Below are positions 34,101 to 48,626 of a DNA stretch of 64,000 nt, piece by piece (within the stretch, counting starts at the first letter, position 1; each line of letters opens with the position of its first letter). The stretch lies in the NCBI GenBank assembly GCA_964247055.1, contig OZ176054.1:9362001-9426000 (forward strand). The letters run 5' to 3'. A program made the position numbers and the translations under genes. This stretch comes from Paragordius varius (lineage: Eukaryota; Nematomorpha). The notes beneath the pieces were generated by a model that ran no database searches, was not told the origin of the DNA, and worked only from the letters and a program-made list of their open reading frames with translations.

Positions 34101-37100
34101 TTGCATTTTCTGATATTCACCATAATGTTAACAGTAAATCTGAAATAAAAATTATAACTCCACCTAAGACTGTAGTATAATTTGATTTTTTTGATTATGC
34201 GCCCTCTTTATCAAAGTTTTACTAAAACTGTTTTACTTTGAAAATATACAAAAAATGCCCATTAATATATCATTCAAAAGAGAAATAAAAACTCTATAAA
34301 ATGCGTACTAATATGTTTTACATCGATAATTAATATTGAATATTAAAGAGCACGCGCGAAGCGAAAGCGTTTTTCTTAATTTATATATTTTAAAAAATAA
34401 TGGATGAAAATAGCTCAAATTTTGTCTGGTCATGAATGTCCAAAAAAGATAACACAAGAAAGTTTTTTTGATTAAAACATTTTTTATTGCGCACTCAAAA
34501 CAGCCATTTTTAAGTTTTTTGTTTTTAAAATTACTATCTCATCAATATTATTCTATTTTCTTTACGAGATTTATAATTTCAAAATCTTAAAAACAAAATC
34601 TATTAAGGTATTTTTGATCTTTTATAGCCATTATGTAATAAATTTACAGTTATAACTATGCATTTTATTATTCACTAAGTAAAAAAATTATGATAATGAT
34701 AATGATAATTTTTATTAAAAAGTAAACCAAAAGCTTTTTAAAAATTTTTTATAAATTAAATACTAATATAACCCTAATAAATATATTAAAATAATTTATA
34801 AGATTTTTAAATTAGTTTTGTGAAAATTTTTGACTTATTTAAGGGATTTTTTGACCATATACTAAATAACGTTTACATCCGATTGATTTAAATGCTTTAC
34901 TACCATTTAAATGATAAAGTTTTTCGCACTCTTTCGAATGATATAAAATACATGGCTTCATAACTAAAACTTTTAATTTTCAAATTTTCGAGTTTAATGT
35001 TAAATTGGGGTCAAAACTCTAATATAAAAAATTATTTTTGTGTTAGACTAATTTTCTTTCCAGATATACTATTTATGTAGTTTAATGAAATAAATTTTAT
35101 ATTTACAAGAATGGCAGTTAAAAGAAGTCAAAATTTGTTGTCTAGTGTTATTGTTTAAAGCGATATGCAGCGATCCATTATTGGCCGTTTCAGTTTTTTA
35201 ATTTTTTTGAAAAATGATTTAATTTACATGTTGTTGGTTTGTAAAAAATTATTATTATTTTATATAAATATATTGAAATTGTGGAGAAAAATATATGCCT
35301 GTTCATGATGAATTACAATGTTAGCAATAATTTTTAATGTATAATGTAAATAAAATTTATTGCATACCAATAAATCTCTTTTTTTGCCAAATTACAACAC
35401 ATTCATTTCAGTCGTTCGATTCAAATTGGGGTAGTTAGGTACCCCAGGCTTGTTTTAATATTTCAAAAAAATATGGAATAAATTAAAACCATCGCAAAAA
35501 TTTGCACTTATATAACATTAATGAACCGAAAAATAAATTCATTTAAAAATACTTGATATACCAGAGGTAAAACCCAAAGATTAAACAGTTAGTATTACAT
35601 GTGTCTAGGTTAATACAATAATGCAAATTACCATTTTTCTGTTTATATCGATGTTAAATGTGATTTTAATAAAAATGTACACTTACTTTTAGGCTTGGAA
35701 TATTTACACTATCCAAAAATTTCTAATAATAAATCTCATTGCTGTGCATTTTTGGATTTTAGATTTAAAAAATTTTACTATTTTTATTAACATGCTATAA
35801 CAGCTATATGAATCCGCATATGAATTTGAATCCACTTCATGAGAAGAAGTAAATTATCAGTATTTTAAATGACTGATATATTTAGTTTACATGTCAGTAG
35901 CTATATTTGAGATTATTTTTATTAACACATCTTTGAAAACTGGGAAGAAAATACAGATTTATTTACTAAAGAAAAATTTCATACATACTGACATGTAAAA
36001 ATACCCGTTTAACCATTCAAAATACCGAAATGGTTTATAATTGCTCTCGTTACTGTATAGCATTATACTTGTTGATGTTAGGGCTAGCCGATGGTATGGA
36101 AACTAACACATACTTGAACAATATTGCGTATAAATGAAAAAAAAATAATATGGTTAATGAAAATTAGGATATTATAATATAATATTTTTTTAGGTTGATG
36201 GATGTGATACACGAATTTTGGCAATTGTATACCAAATTTGACCCAAAATTTTTGGTGAAAAACCTTGAATATTTTTCAAACTTTTAGCTTTGTTTGAAGT
36301 TTTTTTGATCATCATTTGTAAACAGAGAATAAGAAATGATAATAATGAGAAAAATAAAATACCGAAGCGCAACAAAAAAATTATTATACATTTTATCATC
36401 TCTAATGTAATGATAGTTTTTACCATCGTTATTGTAATTATTATACAATAATATTGTTACCATTTTAGACGGATCTATTAAAAGATGAAAGAAAATTGCG
36501 ATTTTAGAAAGTTTGCAATTTTTTATGCCCTTTGAAGTTTTTTCTTTGTTAAGTTATGCGTGGGTATTAGACAATACCACCATAATAAAACGAAAAAAAT
36601 AATAAAATAATATATTTTTCGTTATTTGTTGCAAGCCAAAATTCATATATTTATAGGGAATTTTTTATCTAATTTATGTATCCTAAAAATTGGCAATCAG
36701 AAAAGTTTTATTATAAAATTTTAATTTAATATTTACTAACATAAAGATTGATTTAATTTATTGAATGTCACCCCATTGCCCTAATATCTATCCAAATTAA
36801 ACACCAATTATTCCAATAATCCTATTCACTTATTAACATGGTAATTTTATTTTTATTTACAATTTTAAAAAACATTTCCTCTTAAAATGTTTTTCTTTTA
36901 AATTTAATTTTTGGATAGGTTGCTACCGTAATATGTTTGTTTAACAGTTTTTTAGCAAAATTATATAATGCAATATAATTTATATTTGGATTTATTTTTC
37001 AAAGAGCTTTTTGAGAGATGTATACGTTATGATGATAGATATCATTTTTCTTTGATAAACGTAGAAAGATATATTATTAAGATTCAATGACGACTATACA

Positions 37101-38456
37101 TTTAATATCATTAGCAAAGATTTTCTTTCTTTGACACTATTTTTTTTCCTTAATCTAATTTATTGTTTTCAATAATAATAATAATAATATTAATATAGAA
37201 AATGTTGTTGAAATATATATATTATCTAAAAATCTGAGATTATACTGTATTTTAAATTTTTTTATAAAATTTGCTAGTGATTAGAATACATACCTATATT
37301 TATTAGTGAAAAAAAGTATAGATAGATGAGAAACTTTTGATAAAACCAGTTAAAAAAATTTTAACAGTTCTCAGAATTGGGTGAAATGTTCAATATATTA
37401 GGGGGGCTCAAAAAAATTGATCAGAATATTTTATTAACCTTTTTAATCATATTGCGCATTTCTTTCGAACCATAAAAAACTTTAAAAAATTTGTAATTCC
37501 CTGTTTAAAACCTAGTTACCACATTAATTTTGCCTTTTTACAAAAATATATAGATATATATAAATATATTTAAAGCCAAAATTATAAAAATATCTATATA
37601 TATCTATGTATATGCTTAAATTGCGCTTATAAAACCGCAGATAATGCACGTTCAAAGCAAACACAAACTATAAGGGGGGACTGCCTACTACTATGTTTCT
37701 AACTAAAAATCATTGTAATAAAATTTATACATACTCATATAATATATATATATATATATATATATAATAAATCGTGAAAAAATCTATAAATCTCTTTGGA
37801 TAATAAAAAATAATTTTGTGGTTTGCAACCAACAAATTTTTTTATTACGTTCAAAATTATAATTTAACTAAACTAAATCAACCATATTATATAAGAAATC
37901 TATATGCATAGAAAAATGTTTTGATGGCACTATCGCGCACAATCCACTCCGGTTATATTGAAAGTCTATAATTATATTCTGATCGTTTTATTCCGTATAT
38001 AAAGTAACTTTTTTAGCTTACCCAAAATTTTAAAAATAAGGTAGCCCCTACAATATTTTCAATATCCACAAATTTTTATTTGGTTTTATTTTAAATGATG
38101 AACTTTAAAACTAATTATTTTTGTGAAACAAACCATATATTGTTATTTGCCATAATTGCTGATATAAATGAACAAAATTTATAAAATTTGAATTCGTAAG
38201 GATAGGGTGCTCAATTTAATATATAGGTTTAATTTAACTCAAATAAATAAGAACAATCGAGTCTGAAAAGTAAAATTTTAGAGAATGTACTTTTTCTATC
38301 TGTCGTAGAATCAAAATATTATTAAAAGGGATTTTAACATGGATCCTATTTATAAGTATAATCACCATATATTGAGATTCAGGGGCCACGTTAATTTATA
38401 AATTTCATATAAACATGTATATACAAAATTTGTTTTTGTGACATGTATCATTACAA
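31159..38456. other. 7.3-kb gene-poor AT-rich stretch
   Basis: No conserved protein or exon pair was recognised on either strand. It contains TA tracts (33181-33204, 37742-37766), an (AAT)n run near 37170, a TCAAACTTTTGTCCGCCATTTTTT block near 31738 and a repeat fragment at 35395-35480. Short hydrophobic open frames at 32645-32863 and 36190-36426 (minus) look like chance products of T/A-rich DNA. Confidence 0.4.
35395..35480. repeat. End fragment of the CTTCGATTCAAATTGGGG repeat family
   Basis: TTCATTTCAG then TTCGATTCAAATTGGGGTA, the small hairpin GGGGTAGTTAGGTACCCC, and a Phe/Lys-poor AT tail as in the copies at 58754-59318 and 52134-52662. Confidence 0.6.
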
Positions 38457-38560
38457 AAACGGGTGTCCAACACGAGGGTCTCTGAGATATTTTGTGTGGC
38501 CCATAAAATTTTGCTTAGAAAATTGATATTTTTTAAACATTTTCTGTAAAGTCGTTCCAA
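38457..38560 (-). mobile_element. hAT-like miniature element, one end only
   Basis: CGGGTGTCCAACACGAGGG then TCTCTGAGATATTTTGTGTGGCCC corresponds to the right end of the 39400-39735 family read in reverse. The other end is not found. Confidence 0.5.
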
Positions 38561-39399
38561 AGTTTATAATTCCTACGTTTAAAATGGAATTTTAACCATA
38601 ATTTATTAATTTTTCACACGGTACTTTATATTTGTACAATTTTAAAGTTATTATAAAATTCTTATTTTTATGCAAATTTGACCATTTATATTTTTATAAC
38701 CATTAAAAAATTTATTTCTTTATAGTTTATAGTTATGGTAAATACATTCTTAAATGTTTAATTTATGGACCTGAATTACATATATATATATATATATATG
38801 CACCTTTAGTTTGTTTAAAACAGTTTTTCTTGAAAATGTTTAAAAACTCGTAAATTATCTATATATATATATATATAACAATCAATGGTAAAATATTTTT
38901 GCCATATAAAGTAAATATACTTTTTTATATTAGAAAAAAAGTTCATTCATTTTTTCCAAAAAAATACTGTGTAAATATTTCGTTCGACATTTTTGAAAGT
39001 GTCAATTATAATCTCGTTAAATTATAATTTGTGTTTGTCATCATTATATGTTATACCAGTAAATTAAACACTGACTGTTAAATTATCCGTTTATTCGTTT
39101 ACTATCTCGATTTTATTAAATTTTCTTAGTTAATTTGGATAAATATGAAGAAATATTTTAAAACTTATTAGATTTAAATTATATCAAATATTTCAAAAAT
39201 AAATTATAAGAGCTAAAACTACAAATTAAAGTACCATTATAAAAATTAATATTATAATTTGATGGTAAATGCCAGGGTTCTGTCTGCCCATTAAAAATCA
39301 ATCGATTAACACAGAGAGTTACCCCGATTATGTTTGCCATCAACAATATAAATCTAATAAATGGTGTGTTTTTCGAGCTATTAATAATATCATTTAAGT

Positions 39400-39735
39400 C
39401 AGGGGTGTCCAACACAAATGGCTTCGCTGGCCGCATTTTCGACTCTAAAAATTCGGCAGAGGCCACATATCAGTGGGGGGGGATTAATATATTTATTATT
39501 AACGTTAAACATAGGAGTGTGAAAAAAATGACAAATAAATATATAACTACCATTTATTTCAGTTATTTTCATTGGTAATAAGAAAGAGTTACTCAGAATT
39601 CGTTTAAAAAATGTCAATTTTACTAGGATTTTGTAAACATATTTGGAATTTTTATTTTGGTAATTTTCGGAATTTGTCGCAGGCCGCTCAAAATATCTCT
39701 AAGGGCCGCATGCGACCCGAGTGCTGGACACTCTG
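39400..39735 (+). mobile_element. hAT-like miniature element, best copy of the family
   Basis: Starts CAGGGGTGTCCAACACAAAT and ends TGCTGGACACTCTG. The flanking 8-mers ATTTAAGT and ATTTAAAT agree in seven of eight bases. It has no coding capacity (open frames on both strands are incidental), so it depends on an unseen hAT transposase. Confidence 0.88.
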
Positions 39736-40078
39736 ATTTAAATGAGTAAATGATAGTATTATGAATGTTTCAAACCTTACAAAAATTAAATTTTGTCATA
39801 AATCTATCAAGCTCACGGACGGCATTTACAATTAATTATAAATCAATTTTTATGATTAAATTGTTACATATACATACATTTAAAAAATAGATTGGGCATA
39901 ATATTGTTTTTCATTATTAGTTATCGACCAAAATAATATATGTAACCAACAAACGTGAAGATATATTCAGAAAAAAAGTAAAAAAGTACAATAGAATAAA
40001 TTAATGGAGCGCGCTTGCATATAATTTTTATTACACCGCAAAAAAATGTCGACACACAACAAAGCTTAGATTAAAAAT

Positions 40079-40098
40079 GCTAGCTAGCTAGCTAGCTA
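40079..40098. repeat. (GCTA)n microsatellite
   Basis: GCTAGCTAGCTAGCTAGCTA, self-complementary. Confidence 0.9.
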
Positions 40099-41679
40099 AT
40101 AAAGGCGGTAAGCTACAATTTTAAACAAAATTCTCATTTATATATTAGCATTAGTAATAAAATACTCTAAAATATATTTCGCATAAAAGAGAGAATAGTT
40201 TTTTATCGCAAAGAGAACGACGCGCTTGTTTTGGTTTTTTTTTAATGTTTGCGCTCTGAAAATACAGAACACATCAAAGAAAAACATTTTCTATAATGAT
40301 ACATGTATTAAGCTGTTGCTTGCTATTGCATACACACAATTTTAGCCATCTATAAAATACTTTTTTTTGTACATCTGAACAATAAAAAAAAGCTTCACAA
40401 AGTTATTACCAAAATTATATTGTATCTCTCATCCATCAGTATGATAAAAAAACTTTGTTTTATAGCTTTTGCTAAAAATTCCTTTTTGTTACATATATAT
40501 GTATTACAACAAATGAAACACAAATTTAATTAAATTTATATATCTCGTTGAAATTTTATTGTTCTTTTTTTAAATGGTTAAGGATGGATAAGAAATCCTT
40601 TATCATGGTTATTATTTTATACGATTGAACATATTCTTTTGAGCGATAAGTTTGGTTCTTGAATCAACTTAAAAGTTAAATTTCTTTTTCGATAAGATTG
40701 CAAAATCTTCCCAATTTTTTACTAATATACAGTTTGTAGTCTATTTTAACTTTTTTATAAAGGGTAAGGACTCAAATTATCTCAGAACTTGTGTACCGCC
40801 TGCTTAGACTTCCTAATTTTATCTCTTGTTAAGATATTTAATTTGGTGACAAATTTGAAATGTTGAAAAAGCCTTTGCTGGACGATCGGCTCTGTATTGC
40901 GAGTTTTGTGAGAAATAAAGTTTAGCTTTCAATTTGGGCAGACCCTTTATCCTATGAATATTAAATGCAACTTTTTACCAAACCTAATAGGTTATTGTTA
41001 AATTTTTTAACAATATTATTAAAATTCAGAGTTAACTGGATGTATAACTGAAAATCATACAGAGACTAGAAGGGCTTACAGGAAAATCGAGTAAACAAAA
41101 ATCTCATAAATAAATTGCTTATATATTTTTATTTAAAATATATGACCGTGCAAAGTGCCTTTATCAAATCTCCTATAAATCAGTGGATTATATAAATGCT
41201 ATTTATCTATGATGCTAGTTAGCCTATTTTTATACTATTTTAGTATTATTACTGTAGTTTTATTTCTAAGCGCTTGACAGTAGTATTTTACAAACGAAAA
41301 TCGCTTTTTAATCTTTATTTATGGCTTTTATCCAATTTATCCAATAAATCTTTATAAATATTTTTTACTTTTTATAACTACCACAAAAGGACGGTTTAAA
41401 ATTTATTTTTATCTATACCAATAATAAAATAGATAATAATATTTAGTATTTGAATCATGTTGTAGTTTTAATGGATGTGCCGTATATCGTTTTGACTATA
41501 AGGCATACATTAATAATTTATTACGATTCCTATATTGAAGATATATTTAAAATTGTCAAAAGTTTTATTTAAATAATTTTGGAAAATGTTATTTAGCAAA
41601 ACTTGGAAAATAGCAGTTATGTCCTTATAATTTTTTACAGTCATATGTTTCAAATCTATTAAATATTTAATAACCAAAA

Positions 41680-41713
41680 ATACGGCTCGCAGCCATTAGT
41701 GTTGGAACCCCTG
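41680..41713 (-). mobile_element. hAT-like miniature element, one end
   Basis: ACGGCTCGCAGCCATTAGTG then TTGGAACCCCTG is the family's left end in reverse orientation. The rest is not recognisable. Confidence 0.5.
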
Positions 41714-43289
41714 AACACAGTCATCATTTAGCAGGGAGGTCCACCCCCTCCAGTTAATACTTTTATGTAAAAACGCGTCATTTAAAATTTAATTCCCTGA
41801 TGATTGATTTAAAACATTTATAAGTGTGGCTCCTATTTGATAAGCATTAAAATGACTTTAGATTGTGAATTATATTCAATTTTGGCCAAAATCTAAGTTT
41901 AAAATTAGCTGCAACGATATATAATTATATTGACAAATTTTGAAAAGTATGTTAAACTCCATTGAACTTTCCCTTGCCGCAGTATGTTTTGTAATAAAAT
42001 TATATATTAACTAATTAACTAGTATTTAAACAATTGTATTTTATACATTAAATATTATTATTAAAATTTTTAATCTTTCACTTAAAATTAAAATAATTTT
42101 TTTATGCATTTTGCCGGCCGGCCCACAATATATTGAGTTACGTCGCAGTTTAAGAAGCGCGTGTGCCCAAATTAAGGTTTTTGTTATTATTTATCCCTAA
42201 AAAATTATGATTTTAAGAACGAATAATAATGATACATTTATAATTTCATTGAAAATATATTAATACCTTTCACACATGATAATTGGTTTAATATTCTGAT
42301 ATTGCTATAAAAAAAATTTTAGTCTCTGGATTTTACATGGATAATATAGGCTAATTATATTAAAATACTATCGAAAGAAACAGGCCTTAGTAGCAAGGCA
42401 AATGGGAAAAAGCTTTTATATATAACAATATCAAAAAACATTTTATTGAAAAAGCCTGCCTGATCTTTTACTCCCGTGTACATTTCTCCAGAGCGATAAA
42501 AATAAATGCACGATACTATTAGCTTAGCTAATTGCATCAAAGAAAAATGTTCATAAAAGCCTTACCTATTATACTGTCGCGTTATGATACTCATAGGACA
42601 TGATAGTAATAAATCAAACAGGGAACCAATATATTATAAAGATCATGTCCGACAAATCAAGGGGCTTTTTCCGATTTATTTTTTGGATTTAATGAGATAT
42701 AAAGAATAGAATTTTGACAAATGACCATAGCCCTTTTTGTGTCACGAAATTCGATAATGTGTAATTAATTTATGTATATTAATTATATAAATACATAGTG
42801 ATAAACGTTGGAATAACATCTTATATGTGGGCATATTGTATTAAATAAACATGCTTATTATTATCAATATATTAATCTTGATAGCTGTACTTTAATGTCA
42901 TAGTTTTAGCCTAACAAATAAAAATCAATTAACCCAATTAAGCAAAATATTTGACTCTCTTTAAGTCTCTGAGTTTGTGCCAAAAAAGGAAAGTATATTT
43001 GAGATAAGTACTTTTTAGAAGCGGTCTTTAAACTTTTTACACAGGGTTAGGGGCCTAAATTTGTTAATACTAAATTAAGGTTTTTAAAAAATTAATTAAA
43101 TATATATTTTATAGATGCATAGATTTATACCATTTTAAGGTTTTTGGGTAGACAGTGGTTTCTTGAGCTTGTTTTTGCCATGTAGCATACAATAAGGGTT
43201 CAACAAAACATATAATTTTATGGAAATAACCCCCAAATAAGTTTATACTAGGTTGGGTCTACCCGGTTTCTATTGCGTCGTCTCTGATT

Positions 43290-43518
43290 GTTATATATCT
43301 TATAATAAAACATGAGCATATATTTTTATAGATATCAAATAAGATTGTAAAAACACCCATTTATTATAACATTATTTGCCAGCTCTCTGCCGAAATTCAC
43401 AAATATTTATCAGAAAATTTGTTTAAAAAATATTTTTTTCTTAGATTTTATAATTTTGTATTTGAAACTTCTCGCGGGCCGCAGAAATATTTTGGAAGGC
43501 CACATGTTTAACACCCTG
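43290..43518 (+). mobile_element. hAT-like miniature element, right half
   Basis: Interior similarity from about 43380 and the right end CGCGGGCCGCAGAAATATTTT..ACACCCTG match the family of 39400-39735. The left half is missing. Confidence 0.5.
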
Positions 43519-44660
43519 GTTTAAAACATGGAGCTGCTAAAGTTTGCCTTTGTTATGGTTTTAAAGATATTATGAAGTGATTGATATCTTTACATGCAAA
43601 TACCAAAATGATAATATATTAATTAAAAATAAGTTTCTGCTGTTAGGCATTCCTCAAAAAGAGTCCAATAAATTGGCCCAAAAAATGGATTTACATAAAA
43701 TATATTATAATTTTAAACTTATTATTAAGCCATCGCGACTTTCAGACCATTAATTTAACAATATAACTTAAAGTACACTTTTTTTTAATTTGAACAATAC
43801 TTTATCATTCATATCAACATTTTTTGGATTATCATTTATAAGCATCTTTTTATTCAATCATTTTTTTTATTAACAACAGCATAAATCAAAAGATGTGATT
43901 TTTGTAGAAAAGTGTTTTCTCAATTTTATATAATTATCTCAAGCTTGGTAACCTAAGATACCATTAGGAAAAATAAATTAAACAAATATGAATTTTAATT
44001 GATAAAATTTGTATCCTTTAGCAGTCATAAAATTTTAAAACTTATAATCGTCTGACTTAATAACACTAGTCGTCAAATTTGGACATTTTTGAGCACCACC
44101 ACTCAAACTTTTAAATTATGACGAATTTCAGTGTTTTAAAACCGAATGTGAAAATTTTTTTGATCCCGCCAATCAGAATTTTGAAATATTATAGGTTTTT
44201 CAATTTTTCAAAAACAAGAGAAAATCGAGAGAAAATTAAATATAACTTTATAATAAAATGTTATTATGTTATAAACTTAATATCATTTAATAAAGCGTTT
44301 TAAACTCTATCTTTTGAATATAAATATGTTATTTAAATATCAGAGATAAAAAAATAGTACGGACTTAAACGTCAAAATTTAGTCTTTTTCTTTCAAGTGA
44401 ATTTTTAATACGTATAAAAATTTTTTAAAAAAATACTAAAAAAGGCATTCTATGGTTTAAACCTTCGGCTTTTAGATAGGCTATATTTTTTTTTAGTTTT
44501 CGTTCTTTCGAGTAGTTATTAGGCTTTTTTTCTTGAGTTGGTTCTTACAAAAAATCCTTTATTTATCCCTAGTGGATATACTTTATTTTTTATTATTGGT
44601 TGTTTTGTATTTTTAATTTAGATGGATGTTGTGTAGCCACTTTTAGTAGAACTTACTATT

Positions 44661-45204
44661 ATGGGATTGGACCATTTGTATTTACCTAATCTTTTTATTC
44701 AATTTAATTGTAGAATTTATCTAACTTTATTCTGTGAATTCGTTAATTTGATATGTCAATTTGCCTGGATTTTGCTTGCAAGTCTCTCTTATCGGGCTTT
44801 ACGATTACTTATTGTTATCTTTGCCATATCTGGCATAATTGGATCGCTTGGGGGATATGCAGAGCTTGTGCAGCCGCCCGGATCTATCACACTATACATA
44901 AGCCCCTTTTAGATTTTTAATACTTTGGCTCTTAAGTTGTTTAGTATCTTATTTAATGCCTAGAATTTTGTTATTCATGCATGGAATATTACTTGTATCG
45001 ACTTGTTCGTTTGAATATTTAAACATATATACACGAGGAATGATTGTTATTTTTTTAAATACAAATTTAAAAATTAAATTTCGGAAAAATCCTATTGGTG
45101 GCCTCAATTTTCTTTTTTGTTTTGGCCTTTCCATGCCATTAGGTATCAGAAAATGCAAAAATAATGGGGTGGTGCAAAACCTTGTTGAGCAGTGTAATTT
45201 ATAA
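44661..45204. other. Unrecognised, locally GC-richer block with open frames on both strands
   Basis: The plus strand has an 83-codon frame (44661-44912) of very hydrophobic sequence (FAWILLASLSYRALRLLIVI, then AELVQPPGS) and a second frame at 44956-45204. The minus strand has a 69-codon frame (45158-44949) and a stretch reading MYSVIDPGGCTSSAYPPSDP. It stands out from its AT-rich surroundings and could be an exon or a worn repeat. I do not recognise a family and cannot choose a strand. Confidence 0.25.
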
Positions 45205-46352
45205 ACTAATATAATATTTTAATATGACGCTTTTTATAAATATATATGGATATATACAGTAGTGTATGTTATAAAAAATGTATGTTCACAGTATATGTTA
45301 AAACATAGGGAAAAATTTGTTAATTTTAACCATTTGTGGTTTGTACTATACGCTAATGTAGATGCAGTCTTTCCGGCCAAAATTTAAGTAAGTACTTTTT
45401 TTCTTCATACAAAGTAATTAATTTTAAGCATTATTGGAATTTTTATATGAATAATATATTCTATATCTTTTTCTTTAAACTCTAAGAGGAGATCAAAGAA
45501 AAAAATGCATGCAAATACAATGATAAATATTAAAAACTAATTATTAATAAATGGTAAAAATACTGTATATATATGCTCTTTGAAAAAAAAACAAATTTTA
45601 AATATGTATCAACACCATACTAAAAAACAAAATATTGCTAACTTAGCTAAGTTAGTTGTATTGTATGGTTTTAACTTGTCGAAATCGTATTCCTTTCTAA
45701 TATGTTAGTGACTAATGTGTCTCCTTCCATTCAAGATTTTTTGTTTTTAGCCATTTTTTGTTTTTTTATTTGGTGACTTGGTCATTTTTAGAATTAAATA
45801 TTTCAAATTTTTTTTGTTAATTAATATTATATATAATTATTATATTTATATTATAACATTCAGTTTGTTTCTTTTTTTGTTTCTGGTTTGATGACATGAC
45901 ATCAATTAAATTAATTAAAAAAATGTAAGTAAGTAAAGATGACAATTCTCAAAGTGCAAAATCCCAATTACTATATATATATAATTTTACAAACTATGTA
46001 CATAATGAGATTTTTAAGGAAAAGATAATAATTAAAATTATTTCTTGCCATTTTATAGATGTAAAAAATTAGATATAAAACTCTTAATAGAAAAGTTTTT
46101 TTTTAATTTTTTTAAGCATCTTGTACTGTTAATAAACATCAAAGCCCATCTCTTGGTCAATATGGATGTTTAGTCTTTTTTCAAATATAGGCAAATTTAT
46201 TTTTGTAATTTAACGGTTTTTCAAACCTTGTTTAGCTAAATTATTCAAAAAATATTTAATTCTAAAAATTATTGATAATTTCAATTTGTAGATCCAAAAA
46301 TTAATTTAATTTATATTTTATCATTTTTTTGATTAGATGAAAGAAAATAATA
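45205..46352. other. Intergenic AT-rich DNA
   Basis: No gene seen. The imperfect palindrome CTAACTTAGCTAAGTTAG is near 45638. Confidence 0.35.
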
Positions 46353-46487
46353 ATGACGACATCACGACAACTTAAACGAATAATGGACGAAATGGAAAAG
46401 GGAAACGGACAATTATCATTAAATTCGCTATCCTATGCACTTATTCTCTTGTCTTTCACATACTTATACTTTTATTTTAGCGAATAA
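46353..46487 (+). CDS. Possible 44-aa small protein with C-terminal membrane segment
   Basis: ATG through TAA reads MTTSRQLKRIMDEMEKGNGQ followed by a 20-residue hydrophobic end (SYALILLSFTYLYFYF, then SE). The shape is that of a tail-anchored micropeptide, and codon content is less AT-biased than the flanks. There is no known family match, and it may also be an exon or chance. Confidence 0.2.
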   Translation: MTTSRQLKRIMDEMEKGNGQLSLNSLSYALILLSFTYLYFYFSE

Positions 46488-46889
46488 AAAACCTTTTATT
46501 GACGCGAAAACACATTATAAACAATTAAAAAATATAATTTTAGCCTATCTCTATTCTATCCTATCATTATTAGAATCCTTTCTTTGCCTTTTTGTTTAGT
46601 AAAAAGAGTGTCTGTCACACAAAACACAAAGTTGTATCCACTGTCACCAAAGGAAAAAAAATAATTAAAATTTTTCATTCAAACAAAATTAACCAATTCA
46701 TGTGCGCGTGTGCATCAATAGAATAGATGAATGAAGAAATCATCAAAAATAGAATCAAAAGATATAATTTTTAGTCCGCAAGCGCCAAATTTTTCGAAAA
46801 CAACAACACATGAATAAAGTATTAGTTAAAATTATAACTATTGTTAATAAACTCTATCGGAAATAATATCCCCTATTAAATTTCGATTT

Positions 46890-48581
46890 ATGCTATCAAA
46901 CAACAACTTTGTAATCTTAGAGCCGAATATTTGGATTTTATCATGTGCTATTGGATGTTTGCTCTTGAATATATTCTCATATGTATGGATTAATTTTTTA
47001 GTAAAATCTCCATCTAAACCAAACCACAGCTTTTATACTATTTTGCGCAAACCGATTAGTATCTTGAATCGTATTTATATCGTGTTTGCAATAATTTATG
47101 GCATCATTTATTACTTTGAAGAATTCAACTATACTTCTTGGGCCAAAAATATTTTGCAACCGGTTAATGTTATATTTGCGGCACAAGGGGGGAGAAATAG
47201 CTCAACACTCACAATAAATGACATATTTAATATATCTTTCACGATAAACGCTAATAATTATCTACATCTAAAAGATCAATTCTCTGTTACAAATTTTATA
47301 ACTATCATTTCGTTTATAGGTGTAAAAAATAATTTACTCACCATTTGGTTCATATTGACTTATTTGGAATCTACAGCATCTTTTTGGTGGCTATCATGTG
47401 TCATCAAATATTACCAAAATTATAAGGCTAAAGCACGCAAACATAGACACTATCAGGTTATGGATGGCAATAAAACTTGTATAAATCCATCATTAAACAA
47501 AAAACATAGCGGTCTATTTAAATATTCTTTATATAATTATGGGTGTTGGATAGTTCCTTTGGCATGGCATATAATATTACAAATTATCATACGTTTTAGT
47601 AATAAATGTAATAATCCCTACATTTGGCCGGTAACTCAACCTGACTTAATGTACAAAAACAACGTCAGTAAATCTCAACTAAAACATAGCTATGATTTAA
47701 ATTTTCGGATGTCGACGAATTCCCATCAGCTCTTCGATAACTTTGCGATTTCGTCAAATCAAAAAACACTACATTCTTACCAAAACTATCAAAATTATGA
47801 AAAATTAATACTCAATTCTACGAATAATTTAGCCTATACGGACACCAACCTTTTTACATTATCCTGCGCCAAAAATTTGGCACCTCAAACATCTTTTTAC
47901 GGACAACTTTTGTTCTTTGTTCCCACGTGTGTTTGTTACATGGTAACCGGGATTTTTATAGCACTCATATGCCGATATCTTATAACAATAGATTTGCCAT
48001 CGAAAAACTATGGTGCAATTAAATTACATGCTTACCGTATATGCCTTAGACATTCGTGCGTAAAATTTTTATTCATAACATTGGCCTATTTTATCATCAA
48101 ATTAATATTCTTCATAAATACTCTTCAAAACTTTTTGAAACTCTATTATCAGGGTTCTAACAAAATTTTTAAAAGAACTACCTATGACAACGCCATAGCA
48201 AATAGTATAAATTTACCCACATTTTCTCCTTTATCCAACGTTGTCATTTTCGATATCTTTGATAATGGTAATTTAATAAATAGTACCTATATATACCCCA
48301 TCAATCCTTTTAATACTTATAAGATCCCTGAACCAATAATTTTTGCCAATTTTTTGCCAATGAATGTTTTATCTATTAACCATTTTATACTGCATTCTTT
48401 GGTAAATGGTATATTTTTAACAAGTTATTTATTTCTATTTCCTCGATCTGCAATCAATATTTTGGGACCTTCAATTAAAATGGCTGGGTCAACACTCAAT
48501 CAAAGGACATGTAGTACGGCATCTCGTATGATTTATAAATTTTTTGCACAATTTTGTGTCAATAAGCCCAGTATAAATAAT

Positions 48582-48626
<45 letters not shown>

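Larger units (their letters stand above)
39736..44660. other. Gene-poor AT-rich stretch
   Basis: Contains only element fragments (listed separately) and a GCTA microsatellite. No exon recognised. Confidence 0.4.

Noticed and set aside
32645-36426. Hydrophobic short frames as possible membrane-protein exons
   Set aside because: Rich in Phe, Ile and Lys as expected of random AT-rich DNA; no adjacent splice-consistent partner exon or family match.
39179-39617. Overlapping frames on both strands
   Set aside because: They cross the border of a hAT-like miniature element and its flank; no family features.
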